From an uncultured Lachnospiraceae bacterium (GTDB taxonomy: Bacteria; Bacillota; Clostridia; Lachnospirales; Lachnospiraceae): 64,000 nucleotides of DNA. The position numbers and the translations under genes were made by a program. The notes under the pieces were generated by a model, which made no database searches, was not told the DNA's origin, and saw nothing but the letters and a program-made list of their open reading frames with translations. Location: positions 68,095-132,094 of the forward strand of contig CAJURT010000004.1 in the NCBI GenBank assembly GCA_910588875.1, read 5' to 3'. Of the stretch, positions 7,835 to 16,624 are shown one piece after another. Each line of letters begins with the position of its first letter. Position 1 is the stretch's first letter.

Positions 7835-9979
7835 TCAGGCGCCTTTTCTACCCGTATTATCAAGGGTCAGGCTGCCAATAGACTGAATCTGGACGTTGTT
7901 GGATATTTCATTAAAGGACAGGACCCGCACGTTGGGGTAAAACTGGTCAATCAGCCGGTAAAAATGAACCCGCATCACCTGGGATGTCAAAATCACCGGG
8001 TTTTGGGAAAGCCCGTTAAATTTCTTGAGTTGAACCGTGACCTGGTTGATCAGGCTCTGGAGCACATCCGGGCTCAGGGCAAGATAATAGCCCCTTTCCC
8101 CTTTGGAAAGGCACCCCACCATCGTCCTCTCCAATTCGGCATCCATAGTGATCACCTTCATGCTGCCGTCCTCACAGTACATGCGGGTAATCGTGCGCTT
8201 CAGTGCGGCACGGATATTCTCAATCATGCCGTCCACATCTTTGACCGGCAGCCCTGTGTCGGATATCGTCTCGATAATGGTCTCAATAATCGTCTCCAGA
8301 TCCTTGATGGGAACCCCTTCCTTTAGCAGGCTGGTCAGGATCTTCTGGAACATGCTGTAGCTGATCACATTCGGGAATGCCTCCTCCACCAGTTCCGGGG
8401 AAGTCTTCTTGATATTGTCCACCAGATGGATCACTTCCTGCCTGGTGATCAATTCATGGGCATGCTGCCTCACCACCTCGGATAAATGGGTCACCAGCAC
8501 AGACAGGGGGTCAATAACCGTATAGCCGTAAATCTCCGCCAACTCCCTGTTCTCCGGCCGGATCCAGCGGCTGGGGATGCCGTAAGCCGGCTCAATGGTC
8601 TCGATACCGTCAATCTCCTTTTCCGGGTTTTCCGGCTCCAGGGCCAGGTAATAGTCCACCAGGATCTCTCCCTTGGCCACCTCTTCACCCTTGATCTTAA
8701 TACAGTACTGGTTCGTATTCAAACCGGAACTGTCCCTAAGACGGATCGAGGGAATGACAAAACCCATATCCTGTGCATATTGCCGCCGGAATATAATAAT
8801 CCGGTTAATCAGCCGTCCTCCCACCGATTCATCCACCAGGGGAATCAGGCTATAGCCAAATTCCATCTCAATTGCCTCCACCGAAAGCAGGGTGTAGACA
8901 TTGTTGACATCTTTAAAATACTCCTCCTCGCTGACGGGCCTTGATGCCTCTTCCTGGGCTTCCTCCTGGGCCGCCTCCGGCGCCATCCCAGGTTCTGCCG
9001 GCGCCCCGAATGCCCCGGCCAAAGCCAGGCCAGGCTCTGCCTTCAGGCGCCTTGACAGATAATAGCCCCCTCCGATCAGCCCCACCGAGATAATCAGCAG
9101 CTGGATTACCGGCATCCCGGGGATCACGGCCAGAACGGCAATCACGATGCCGCTGATCATAATCGCTGTGGGCTGCCCCATAAACTGCTTTGATACATCC
9201 TCATTCAGGCTGCCCTCTGACACTGCCCGGGTAACAATCATGCCCGTAGCCGTGGAGATCAGCAGAGACGGGATCTGGCCTACCAGGCCGTCACCTACCG
9301 TGGCAATGGAATAGGTGTTCAATACATCGCCAATGGTTCCGCCTCCCTGCACGATACCAATAATGCTTCCGCCGATCAGGTTAATGGCTGTTGTGATCAG
9401 GGACATCACGGAATCACCCTTAACGATCTTGGTGGCACCATCCATGGAACCATAAAAATCTGCTTCCCGCTGGATCTTCTCACGCCGGATCTTTGCCTGC
9501 TGTTCATTGATCAGGCCGGAATTTAAGTCAGCGTCAATGGCCATCTGCTTACCGGGCATAGCGTCCAGGGTAAACCTTGCAGCCACCTCGGACACACGCT
9601 CGGCGCCTTTGGTGATAACGATAAACTGCATCAACACGATAATCATGTAAATGATCAGTCCTACCACCACGTTCCCCTGGAGCACGAAATCACCAAATGC
9701 CTTGATGACCTGCCCGGAAGAACCGGAATTTGTCAGGATGTTCCTGGTAGTGGACACATTAATCCCTAATCGGAACAATGTGGTGATCAGCAGCAATGAC
9801 GGAAATATGGAAAACTCCAGCGGTTCCCGGATGGTCATTGTGGTGACCAGTATCATCATGGAAAGGGACATATTGATGATAATGGCCACATCCACCAAGG
9901 CCGCCGGCAGTGGTATAATCAATAACAGGATTACGGTAAGCACAAACAGTACTACCGAATAACTCAGCATCTTCTTCAT
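7835..9979 (-). CDS. flhA: Flagellar export apparatus protein FlhA
   Basis: 714 aa. The N-terminal half has about eight membrane segments and the FHIPEP-family core (IFPSLLLITTLFRLGINV, GNVVVGLIIYMIIVLMQFIVI, DAMPGKQMAIDADLNSG). The C-terminal half is the cytoplasmic domain that docks export chaperones and substrates. The start at 9979 has GGAG 6 bp upstream, and an upstream in-frame ATG is rejected. An Ala/Glu-rich linker around residues 340-355 joins the two halves. Confidence 0.97.
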   Translation of the reverse strand: MKKMLSYSVVLFVLTVILLLIIPLPAALVDVAIIINMSLSMMILVTTMTIREPLEFSIFPSLLLITTLFRLGINVSTTRNILTNSGSSGQVIKAFGDFVLQGNVVVGLIIYMIIVLMQFIVITKGAERVSEVAARFTLDAMPGKQMAIDADLNSGLINEQQAKIRREKIQREADFYGSMDGATKIVKGDSVMSLITTAINLIGGSIIGIVQGGGTIGDVLNTYSIATVGDGLVGQIPSLLISTATGMIVTRAVSEGSLNEDVSKQFMGQPTAIMISGIVIAVLAVIPGMPVIQLLIISVGLIGGGYYLSRRLKAEPGLALAGAFGAPAEPGMAPEAAQEEAQEEASRPVSEEEYFKDVNNVYTLLSVEAIEMEFGYSLIPLVDESVGGRLINRIIIFRRQYAQDMGFVIPSIRLRDSSGLNTNQYCIKIKGEEVAKGEILVDYYLALEPENPEKEIDGIETIEPAYGIPSRWIRPENRELAEIYGYTVIDPLSVLVTHLSEVVRQHAHELITRQEVIHLVDNIKKTSPELVEEAFPNVISYSMFQKILTSLLKEGVPIKDLETIIETIIETISDTGLPVKDVDGMIENIRAALKRTITRMYCEDGSMKVITMDAELERTMVGCLSKGERGYYLALSPDVLQSLINQVTVQLKKFNGLSQNPVILTSQVMRVHFYRLIDQFYPNVRVLSFNEISNNVQIQSIGSLTLDNTGRKGA

Positions 9980-10020
9980 GAAAAACTCCATCCATATGAT
10001 ATAGAATCAAATCAGCCCCA

Positions 10021-11094
10021 TCACCGGAGCATATCCTCCCTGTGGCTCTCCCGGTAAATATACACCAGAATCTCTGCCACCGCCCCATAAAACTCTGCCG
10101 GGATCTCCCGGTCCAGTTCACAGGAAGCATAGAGAGCCCTCGCCAAAGGCCGGTTCTCTATCACATACACCCCGTTCTCCTCACCGACACGCACGATCCG
10201 CAATGCCAGTTCGTCCTGCCCCTTGGCAAGGACCACGGGCGCCCCGTTCTTCTCAGGGTCATATTTTAATGCCACGGCAAAATGGGTCGGGTTCCTCACG
10301 ATCACATCTGCCTCGGGAACTTTCTGCATCATACGGCTCATCGCCATCTGGCGCTGCAGCCTGCGGATCCTTCCCTTTATCTCCGGATTTCCTTCCGTGT
10401 TCTTATACTCGTCCTTTACCTCCTGCTTGGTCATCTTCAGGTTGTTTTCATAATCCCACCGCTGGTAAAGGTAATCAAAAAAGGCAACCACCGCAAATGC
10501 CACACAAACCTTCACCACCAGTTCAAATACCAGCTGGAGCATCCGGATTGCGGAGGTATAAGCCTGCATATCCAGCATCTGCGATACTTCGATCAGATCC
10601 GTCTTCAGCAGATTCACCAAAAGGACTACCAGCAACGCGATCTTGATCAGGTTTTTGGCCAGATCCACCAGTTTCTTGATGCCGAACATCTTCTTGATCC
10701 CGTTTATTGGGTTCATCTTGCTGAATTTCGGGCGGAGAGACTGGAAGCTGACATTAAAGCGCGTCTGGACTCCATGGGCAATGATCCCCAAAACCATGGA
10801 AGCCAGAAGAACCGGCATTGCACACTTGATAACTGCCACCACCATGTATATATAGATATGAGGTGAAGTGCCCAACGGATTCTCATTTCCCACTGCGCTA
10901 AAAAAATAAACCATACAATCCCGTATGGTCTCATACAGGAGCGGAAGCAGCAGCCTCAGTATACAGAATACGCCGAACAGCATCACTACCGTAACGGCAT
11001 CCCTGCTCTGGAATACATTTCCTTCCTTGCGGGCATCCTTCCGCCGTTTACTGGTAGGTTTTTCGGTCTTCTCCTGTCCGTTGGACTCCGCCAA
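10021..11094 (-). CDS. flhB: Flagellar export switch protein FlhB
   Basis: About 357 aa. It starts with the conserved 'EKTEKPTSKRRKDARKEG', then four membrane segments, then a cytoplasmic domain with the autocleavage motif NPTH ('IVRNPTHFAVALKYD'). Cleavage there switches export from rod/hook to filament substrates, together with FliK. The start is unclear: TTG at 11094 has the best ribosome-site spacing, while two GTG codons lie just upstream (11103, 11100). Confidence 0.96.
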   Translation of the reverse strand: MAESNGQEKTEKPTSKRRKDARKEGNVFQSRDAVTVVMLFGVFCILRLLLPLLYETIRDCMVYFFSAVGNENPLGTSPHIYIYMVVAVIKCAMPVLLASMVLGIIAHGVQTRFNVSFQSLRPKFSKMNPINGIKKMFGIKKLVDLAKNLIKIALLVVLLVNLLKTDLIEVSQMLDMQAYTSAIRMLQLVFELVVKVCVAFAVVAFFDYLYQRWDYENNLKMTKQEVKDEYKNTEGNPEIKGRIRRLQRQMAMSRMMQKVPEADVIVRNPTHFAVALKYDPEKNGAPVVLAKGQDELALRIVRVGEENGVYVIENRPLARALYASCELDREIPAEFYGAVAEILVYIYRESHREDMLR

Positions 11095-11152
11095 TTCCAC
11101 CACTCCCTTCTGTCATCCAAACCAGCCCCGCGCCAATGCTGCTGCCGGGAAC

Positions 11153-11905
11153 CTATGCCATCAGGGCAAGCAGGCGCTGCATATAGAGGAACATGTTGTC
11201 AATCATCACATAGAGCCGTGCTGCCATGGGGCTGAAAAGGTATACCAGCATCATAAGCCCCACCAGGATCTTGATCTGGAAATTAATAGCGAACACATTG
11301 ATCTGGGGAATCATCCTCATCAGGATCCCCGCTGCCGCCTCCGTCACCAGTTCCATGGCCACCAAAGGAAAAGCAAACTGGAACCCGGTCGCCACACAGG
11401 TGCGGAAAATCTCCAGCATCAGCTGTGAAAGTTCCGGCCGGATCACCACCTCCCCAAAGGGAATCAGCCTGGCCGAAGAAAAAAACAAGGCGATCAGCCG
11501 CACATGCCCGTCTACTGCAAGGAATACCATGGCCAGGAAGGCATAGTAAAGGCCGGAAGTAATGGTCATCTGTGTATTGTACTGCGGGTCGTATACCTGA
11601 GCCATGGAAAGCCCCATGGTATGGTCCATAATCGCGGATGCGAACCGGACTATGGAAAAGGTAAGTTCCATAGAAAACCCTAACACGAAACCTACCATCA
11701 ACTCTTTTACAAGCATAACGCCATATTCTACCATATTGGCCGGATAATGGCTCAGCACACCATCCGTTCCCACATACAGCATTAAGGACAGCAGAAAAAT
11801 CAGCGATCCTTTTGCCATCCTCGGGAAATTGGTCCTTCCGAAAATCGGATTAAAAGCAATGGCTCCGCTCATCCGCATAAAAATCAGGGCAAACAGGATA
11901 AACAT
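11153..11905 (-). CDS. fliR: Flagellar export gate protein FliR
   Basis: 250 aa, highly hydrophobic with about six membrane segments. The conserved N-terminus is 'FALIFMRMSGAIAFNPIFG', with 'KELMVGFVLGFSMELTFSIVRFA' mid-protein. FliR forms the export gate with FliP and FliQ. It lies 6 bp after fliQ, in the standard fliP-fliQ-fliR-flhB-flhA order. Confidence 0.96.
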   Translation of the reverse strand: MFILFALIFMRMSGAIAFNPIFGRTNFPRMAKGSLIFLLSLMLYVGTDGVLSHYPANMVEYGVMLVKELMVGFVLGFSMELTFSIVRFASAIMDHTMGLSMAQVYDPQYNTQMTITSGLYYAFLAMVFLAVDGHVRLIALFFSSARLIPFGEVVIRPELSQLMLEIFRTCVATGFQFAFPLVAMELVTEAAAGILMRMIPQINVFAINFQIKILVGLMMLVYLFSPMAARLYVMIDNMFLYMQRLLALMA

Positions 11906-11911
11906 GGGTTA

Positions 11912-12172
11912 TCAGCCCCCTATATAGGACATCATGAGCCTGGTGAAGTCCTGCAGCATAGCCAGGATTGTACTTCCTAAAAACCCCATCACTGCCAGAA
12001 TCGAAAGGAACTTCGGCACGAAAGTGAGGGTCTGCTCATTGATCTGGGTTGCTGCCTGGAAAATTGCAATCAGCACACCCACGATCATACTGATCAGAAG
12101 GAACGGCATGGTGAGCCGCACTGCCAGCTGGAATGTCTGGTACAAAATATCCATAATCTGCAGATCCGACAT
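11912..12172 (-). CDS. fliQ: Flagellar export gate protein FliQ
   Basis: 86 aa with two membrane hairpin segments, the normal family size. 'PFLLISMIVGVLIAIFQAATQINEQTLTFVPK' is the family signature. Ribosome site GAGGAGAG. Part of the FliPQR gate. Confidence 0.96.
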   Translation of the reverse strand: MSDLQIMDILYQTFQLAVRLTMPFLLISMIVGVLIAIFQAATQINEQTLTFVPKFLSILAVMGFLGSTILAMLQDFTRLMMSYIGG

Positions 12173-12205
12173 TGTTCTGCTCTCCTCTCTACCTGGGATG
12201 CCCTC

Positions 12206-12862
12206 CTATCGGAAACTCGTAACAATACTGGAAAACAGGAGTTCCCATCCGTCCACTGTCACAAAAAGCAATAGTTTAAAGGGCAGGGAAATCATAGCCG
12301 GAGGCAGCATTACCATACCCATGGACATCAGTGTTGTGGATACGATAATATCCACCAGCAGAAACGGCAGATAAATCAGGAAGCCTGCCGTGAACCCTGC
12401 TTTCAGTTCACTGGTCATGAAAGCCGGGACAACCACGGTCAGAGGATAATCCTCCGGGTTCTCCGGAACTTCCACGCCGGACATCCTGACGAATGTCTCC
12501 ATGGTATTCACCTCCGTATTCCGGAGCATGAATTCCTTCAGGGGAACCACCATCCGCTCCAGAGCCTCCTCCTGGGAGATCTCCTCACGGACATAGGGCT
12601 GGTAAGCCTCCTCATTGATACGGCTGATAACCGGGCTCATAATATATAATGTCAGGAACATGGCAATGCCCACCAATACCATGTTCGGCGGCGCCTGCTG
12701 GACACCCATGGCATTCCTCGTAAAAGACAGTATGATGATCGTCCTGGTAAAGGAGGTCATCATAATAACAATCGAAGGGAGCAATGCCGCAAAGGTAATC
12801 AAAAATATCAGTTCCAGGGCAGGGACGTTCCCGCCATTCAACTGTGTAAGAAGGTCATTCAT
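12206..12862 (-). CDS. fliP: Flagellar export gate protein FliP
   Basis: 218 aa. The family signatures 'SFTRTIIILSFTRNAMGVQQAPPNMVLVG' and 'AFMTSELKAGFTAGFLIYLPFLLVDIIVS' are clear. The ATG at 12862 overlaps the fliO stop by four bases (ATGA). The N-terminus lacks the long cleavable signal peptide seen in some FliP proteins. Several membrane segments. Confidence 0.96.
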   Translation of the reverse strand: MNDLLTQLNGGNVPALELIFLITFAALLPSIVIMMTSFTRTIIILSFTRNAMGVQQAPPNMVLVGIAMFLTLYIMSPVISRINEEAYQPYVREEISQEEALERMVVPLKEFMLRNTEVNTMETFVRMSGVEVPENPEDYPLTVVVPAFMTSELKAGFTAGFLIYLPFLLVDIIVSTTLMSMGMVMLPPAMISLPFKLLLFVTVDGWELLFSSIVTSFR

Positions 12863-13206
12863 CGCTTTCCCTCCCATTTATCCCGATGCTGCTTAAGAAA
12901 TTCCCGGAAAGGAAGCTGTGTCCCGGAAGGCATCTCCGGCGGCTTTGGCGCCTTAAAATCTCCTTCCACCTCAGACAGAAGCTGGATCCCAGCCGGGCTG
13001 ACGCCCACCAGAAAATGCTTCTCCCCCACCTTCATAAGCAGGATCCTCCGGTCCTGCCCTACCTGAAGCTGCTCGATTAGTTCTATATTGCCGGAACCGG
13101 CGGTCCTCACTGCCCACTGCTTTCCAAGCAGGCGGCTGCACCACCAGGCCATCACCAAAACAATTACAACCGTCAGCACAGCGCGAAATATCGTCAGTTC
13201 TTCCAT
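12859..13206 (-). CDS. fliO: Flagellar biosynthesis protein FliO/FliZ
   Basis: 115 aa. One N-terminal membrane segment (VLTVVIVLVMAWWCSRLL) is followed by a small soluble domain with 'IELIEQLQVGQDRRILLMKVGEKHFLVGV', typical of FliO. FliO helps FliP oligomerise. The ATG at 13206 begins one base after the fliY stop. Confidence 0.9.
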   Translation of the reverse strand: MEELTIFRAVLTVVIVLVMAWWCSRLLGKQWAVRTAGSGNIELIEQLQVGQDRRILLMKVGEKHFLVGVSPAGIQLLSEVEGDFKAPKPPEMPSGTQLPFREFLKQHRDKWEGKR

Positions 13207-13207
13207 C

Positions 13208-14515
13208 TTATAAGCTTTCCGGATGCAGTTCCCTTGATACAATCTCTGTAATACGGATACCAAAGTTATCCTCTACGACCACGATGTCGCCCCTGGCAAT
13301 ACACTGTCCGTTGACAAACAGGTCTACCTGTTCACCGGCCATCTTGTCAAGGACTACCAAAGTACCCTGGGTAAACTCCAGGATATCTTTCACCAGCCTC
13401 TTGGTTCTTCCGATCTCCACCGAAAGTTCCAGGGGCACCTTCATCAGCATCTCCTGGTTTGCCTTATCCTCTTCCCCGTCTCCCTCATCTCCCTGCATCT
13501 GCTGGGAAGTAAGAGGCCGGATAATCGAACTGCCCGTATTGGAAGGCGCCGCTTCATGAGGCTTGGAAGACTTCATCATCTCCATCATCTGCATCTGTGT
13601 CTGCTGCATCTGGTTGAGAAGCTGAAGCATCATAGGATCCATCCCCATAGGCGGATAGGCATAATACGGCGGCTGCGCACCTGCCGCTGCCGGATCTTGC
13701 TGCATAGGTGCTGCCTGCGGCATCGGTGCAGGCGCTGGCTGCGGTGCTGGCGCTGGCTGCGGCGCGGGCGTCGGCTGTGGTGCAGGCGCTGGCTGCGGTG
13801 CTGGCGCTGGCTGCGGCTGTGGAACAGGCGCTGGCTGCGGTGCAGGCTCAGGCTGCGGTGTCGGCGCAGGCTCCGGTGCAGGCGCAGGCTCCGGTGCAGG
13901 CGCAGATTCCGGTTCTCCCAGGGAATCCGCGAAGGGCTCCAAAAGCCTCTTTGCCAGTTTCACCGGCATCAGGTTCATGAACTCACTGTTGAGTTTCCCC
14001 TCAATCTCCAACCGGAAGCGGACGATTACCATGCCGCTCTCTTCCGTAAAATATTTATTCTTAAACTCTTCTGGTTCTCCCACCTCAAAAGACTTCGGTG
14101 TGGATATATTTACAACGGTACCCAAAAATTCCGACAGAGCCGTAGCGGAGGACCCCATCATTTGGTTCATAACCTCGCAGATGGCACTGATATACAGTTC
14201 ATCCATCATCTCAAATGCCTCTGCCGGCGGTTCCTCACCCATCATGGTTCCCACAATGATCCGGATATCTTCTTTCCGGAACATCATGATATTCTTGCCG
14301 TCTAATCCTTCTACATAATCAATCTCAACACCGATTGCAGGCTCTAAGCGTTTGAACTCAAATTCCTCACGCGTCTGAACCAGCACGACCGGTGTGGTAA
14401 TATTCACCTTTGTGCCCAGCATCGTGGAAACTGCTGTTGCCGAAGCCCCAAGGCTGATATTCATAATCTCGCCTATGGCGTCCAGTTCCATCTCATTAAA
14501 GCTGCTAGCGCCCAT
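13208..14515 (-). CDS. fliY: Flagellar switch/CheY-P phosphatase FliY (CheC-like + Pro-rich linker + FliN domain)
   Basis: 435 aa. The N-terminal CheC-like domain keeps both phosphatase motifs: D12-AIG-E16-IM-N19, and S-AIC-E-VM-N about 100 residues later. Next comes a ~70-residue Pro/Ala/Gln linker built from APxP repeats, then a Met/Gln-rich segment (LNQMQQTQMQMMEMM). The C-terminal ~75 residues are the FliN/SpoA domain (PLELSVEIGRTKRLVKDILEF, VDLFVNGQCIARGDIVVVEDNFG). It sits in the C-ring and dephosphorylates CheY-P. Confidence 0.95.
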   Translation of the reverse strand: MGASSFNEMELDAIGEIMNISLGASATAVSTMLGTKVNITTPVVLVQTREEFEFKRLEPAIGVEIDYVEGLDGKNIMMFRKEDIRIIVGTMMGEEPPAEAFEMMDELYISAICEVMNQMMGSSATALSEFLGTVVNISTPKSFEVGEPEEFKNKYFTEESGMVIVRFRLEIEGKLNSEFMNLMPVKLAKRLLEPFADSLGEPESAPAPEPAPAPEPAPTPQPEPAPQPAPVPQPQPAPAPQPAPAPQPTPAPQPAPAPQPAPAPMPQAAPMQQDPAAAGAQPPYYAYPPMGMDPMMLQLLNQMQQTQMQMMEMMKSSKPHEAAPSNTGSSIIRPLTSQQMQGDEGDGEEDKANQEMLMKVPLELSVEIGRTKRLVKDILEFTQGTLVVLDKMAGEQVDLFVNGQCIARGDIVVVEDNFGIRITEIVSRELHPESL

Positions 14516-14557
14516 TTCTCAATCTCCTTTTATCCAAATTTTCCTATGCGCGGAACG

Positions 14558-15007
14558 TTATTTTCCAATTTCCAGCGCTTTCTGCGCCATCAGCTTCATT
14601 GCATTCAATGCCGTAACATTGGCCTCATAAGATCTGGTGGCAGACATGCTGTCCACCGTCTCCTTCAGAAGATCCACATTGGGCAGGGTAACAAAACCAT
14701 TCTCATCCGCATCCGGATGCCCTGGATTATACACCTGTTTCATCTCCCGGTCATCCTCAATGATTCCCGCAACCCGGACGCCTGCATTCCTGCCAGAAAA
14801 TCCTTTTCCCGCAGAAGCATTGCGCAGCGCCTCACGGAAAGAATTCGCCCCATAACTCTCAAAGAGCACATCCTTTCTGCGGTATGCGCCACCCCCTTCT
14901 GTCCTGGTGGTGTCGATATTGGCAATATTTTCTGCTGCAATATCCATACGGACACGTTGAGCGCTCAAAGCAGATGCACTGATGTCAAATGAACTCAAAA
15001 ATGCCAT
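14558..15007 (-). CDS. flgC: Flagellar basal-body rod protein FlgC (displaced)
   Basis: 149 aa. The N-terminal motif 'DISASALSAQRVRMDIAAENIANIDTTRT' and the C-terminal 'PNVDLLKETVDSMSATRSYEANVTALNAMKLMAQKALEIGK' are FlgC signatures. FlgC is a proximal rod subunit and is normally encoded between flgB and fliE. Here flgB (28246) is followed directly by fliE, and flgC lies 13 kb downstream between cheY and fliY. Ribosome site AGGAGGAATGAG. Confidence 0.94.
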   Translation of the reverse strand: MAFLSSFDISASALSAQRVRMDIAAENIANIDTTRTEGGGAYRRKDVLFESYGANSFREALRNASAGKGFSGRNAGVRVAGIIEDDREMKQVYNPGHPDADENGFVTLPNVDLLKETVDSMSATRSYEANVTALNAMKLMAQKALEIGK

Positions 15008-15029
15008 CTCTCATTCCTCCTGCCCGGGA

Positions 15030-15392
15030 TCAGCCCCCTAAAATTGCCTGTGCGGTCTGAACAATACGTTCAGCATTAAACGGTTTTACAATAAAATCCC
15101 TGGCGCCGGACTTGATGGCATCCACCACCATGCCCTCCTGCCCCATAGCCGTACACATCACAATCTTGGCATTGGGATCATCCTCCCGGATCTTCTTAAG
15201 AGCCTGCAAGCCGTCCATGTTCGGCATGGTAATGTCCATGAACACCATATCCGGCTTCTCCTCTGCATACTTTTTCACTGCCTCCGCCCCGTCCTGAGCC
15301 TCTATAATATTATCATAGCCGCTTTTCGTCAAGGCATTCTTTACCATCATTCTCATAAATGCAGCGTCATCAACCAACATAATTTTAGGCAT
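15030..15392 (-). CDS. cheY: Chemotaxis response regulator CheY
   Basis: 120 aa, a single receiver domain. Acidic pair in 'IMLVDDAAF', phospho-acceptor Asp in 'MVFMDITMPNMDG', Thr in 'MCTAMGQ', Lys in 'IVKPF'. CheY-P binds FliM and FliY to bias rotation. It is encoded beside fliM, as in other Firmicutes. The 87 bp before it contain a weak GTTGC...GCAAC hairpin. Confidence 0.96.
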   Translation of the reverse strand: MPKIMLVDDAAFMRMMVKNALTKSGYDNIIEAQDGAEAVKKYAEEKPDMVFMDITMPNMDGLQALKKIREDDPNAKIVMCTAMGQEGMVVDAIKSGARDFIVKPFNAERIVQTAQAILGG

Positions 15393-15479
15393 TGTGTTCC
15401 CCTCTCTTCTTTAAAAAATAATAATATGTGATGTTGCCATATATCAGCAACCTCTTACCCTATTTTACTGGCATGTCAC

Positions 15480-16598
15480 CTATTCGTCAAGAACTGCTTC
15501 CTCTCCATCCCCAACTTCCAAAAGTTCTTCCCGGGAATCCTCCCCGTGTTCCTCCTCATATAGCCTGCGGCTAATGCGGATGGCAATATTCTTTTTATAG
15601 ATACCCATCTTTCCGCTGAACCATGCCTGCCTGCCCACATAAAGCTTGATGTCTTTGTCCTTAGGCTTGTTCATATCAATCACATCGCCTACCTTCAGAT
15701 GATATATATCATCCAAATCCAGGGATACCGTGCCAAGCTGCCCGGTTATGGGGAGTTTGGACTGGCGGATATTCTCCAGGATGGTCTCCCGGTTATCTTC
15801 ATAAGCATAACCCTTGGCCAGATGCCTGTGGCTGTCCATCACCTGGAACATGGCTTCCAGCAATGTCCCAGGCATGCAGATCCGGATCCGTTCCACTGCC
15901 AGACCGGTCACATCCACATTAAGGTGAATGATCGCCACGGTCTCATCCAGGCCCACATCCTGCATCATGGTCGGGTTTTCCTCAATCCGGTAAGCTTCAA
16001 AATTCACGTTTATGTAGCTGGCAAAGCCGTCCTTAAGAGCCTGTATCAGCTGGGAGAGCACCCTTCGGTACAGGGCAGTCTCCACATCGGAATACCGGTA
16101 TCCGTCCTTTACCTTAACTACGGTTTCCTCCCCGCCCAGCATACGGTCAATAAGAGTAATCACCAACCCCGGGGTGACATACATCATTAATGGCACCAGT
16201 TTCCGGTTGTAATTCTCTATATTTGCATTGACCAGGGTCATTACATCATTTTCATTCAAAGAGTTTACAAATTCGTAATAACGCCGCTCCTGTACCTCCA
16301 TCACTGTGATGTCGGTCATAACCCTGAACACACCGTTCACCTGTGAGGTGATAATCCGCGCATAATTCTCGAATACGCTGGTCAGGATCTTCATCTTATC
16401 CTTGGTAAACTTCCTGGGGCTGTAAAAATCGTACTTACTGTATTTGATTTCTGGTGTATCTGTTTTCTTTTTCTCTTCCTGCACAGCCACTTTTTTCTCT
16501 GTCTGTGCAGGAGCACTGCTTCCGCCTCCGTCGCCTCCTCCGCCCTGCATGGACTTCAAAAGCGCGTCTATCTGACTTTGGGATAATACGTCTGCCAT
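15480..16598 (-). CDS. fliM: Flagellar motor switch protein FliM
   Basis: 372 aa. The CheY-binding peptide 'LSQSQIDALLKSM' is at the N-terminus, followed by a Gly-rich linker. The middle CheC-like domain contains 'LIDRMLGGEE'. The C-terminal FliN-like domain contains 'LDDIYHLKVGDVIDM'. It begins 26 bp after motB; fliL, often found here, is absent. Confidence 0.97.
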   Translation of the reverse strand: MADVLSQSQIDALLKSMQGGGGDGGGSSAPAQTEKKVAVQEEKKKTDTPEIKYSKYDFYSPRKFTKDKMKILTSVFENYARIITSQVNGVFRVMTDITVMEVQERRYYEFVNSLNENDVMTLVNANIENYNRKLVPLMMYVTPGLVITLIDRMLGGEETVVKVKDGYRYSDVETALYRRVLSQLIQALKDGFASYINVNFEAYRIEENPTMMQDVGLDETVAIIHLNVDVTGLAVERIRICMPGTLLEAMFQVMDSHRHLAKGYAYEDNRETILENIRQSKLPITGQLGTVSLDLDDIYHLKVGDVIDMNKPKDKDIKLYVGRQAWFSGKMGIYKKNIAIRISRRLYEEEHGEDSREELLEVGDGEEAVLDE

Positions 16599-16624
16599 TT
16601 CAAAACGCCACCTTTTCTCAATAG

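Noticed and set aside
13556..14305. Long Arg/Leu-rich plus-strand frame opposite fliY
   Set aside because: It mirrors the Pro/Ala repeat DNA of fliY in the antisense strand and has no independent support.
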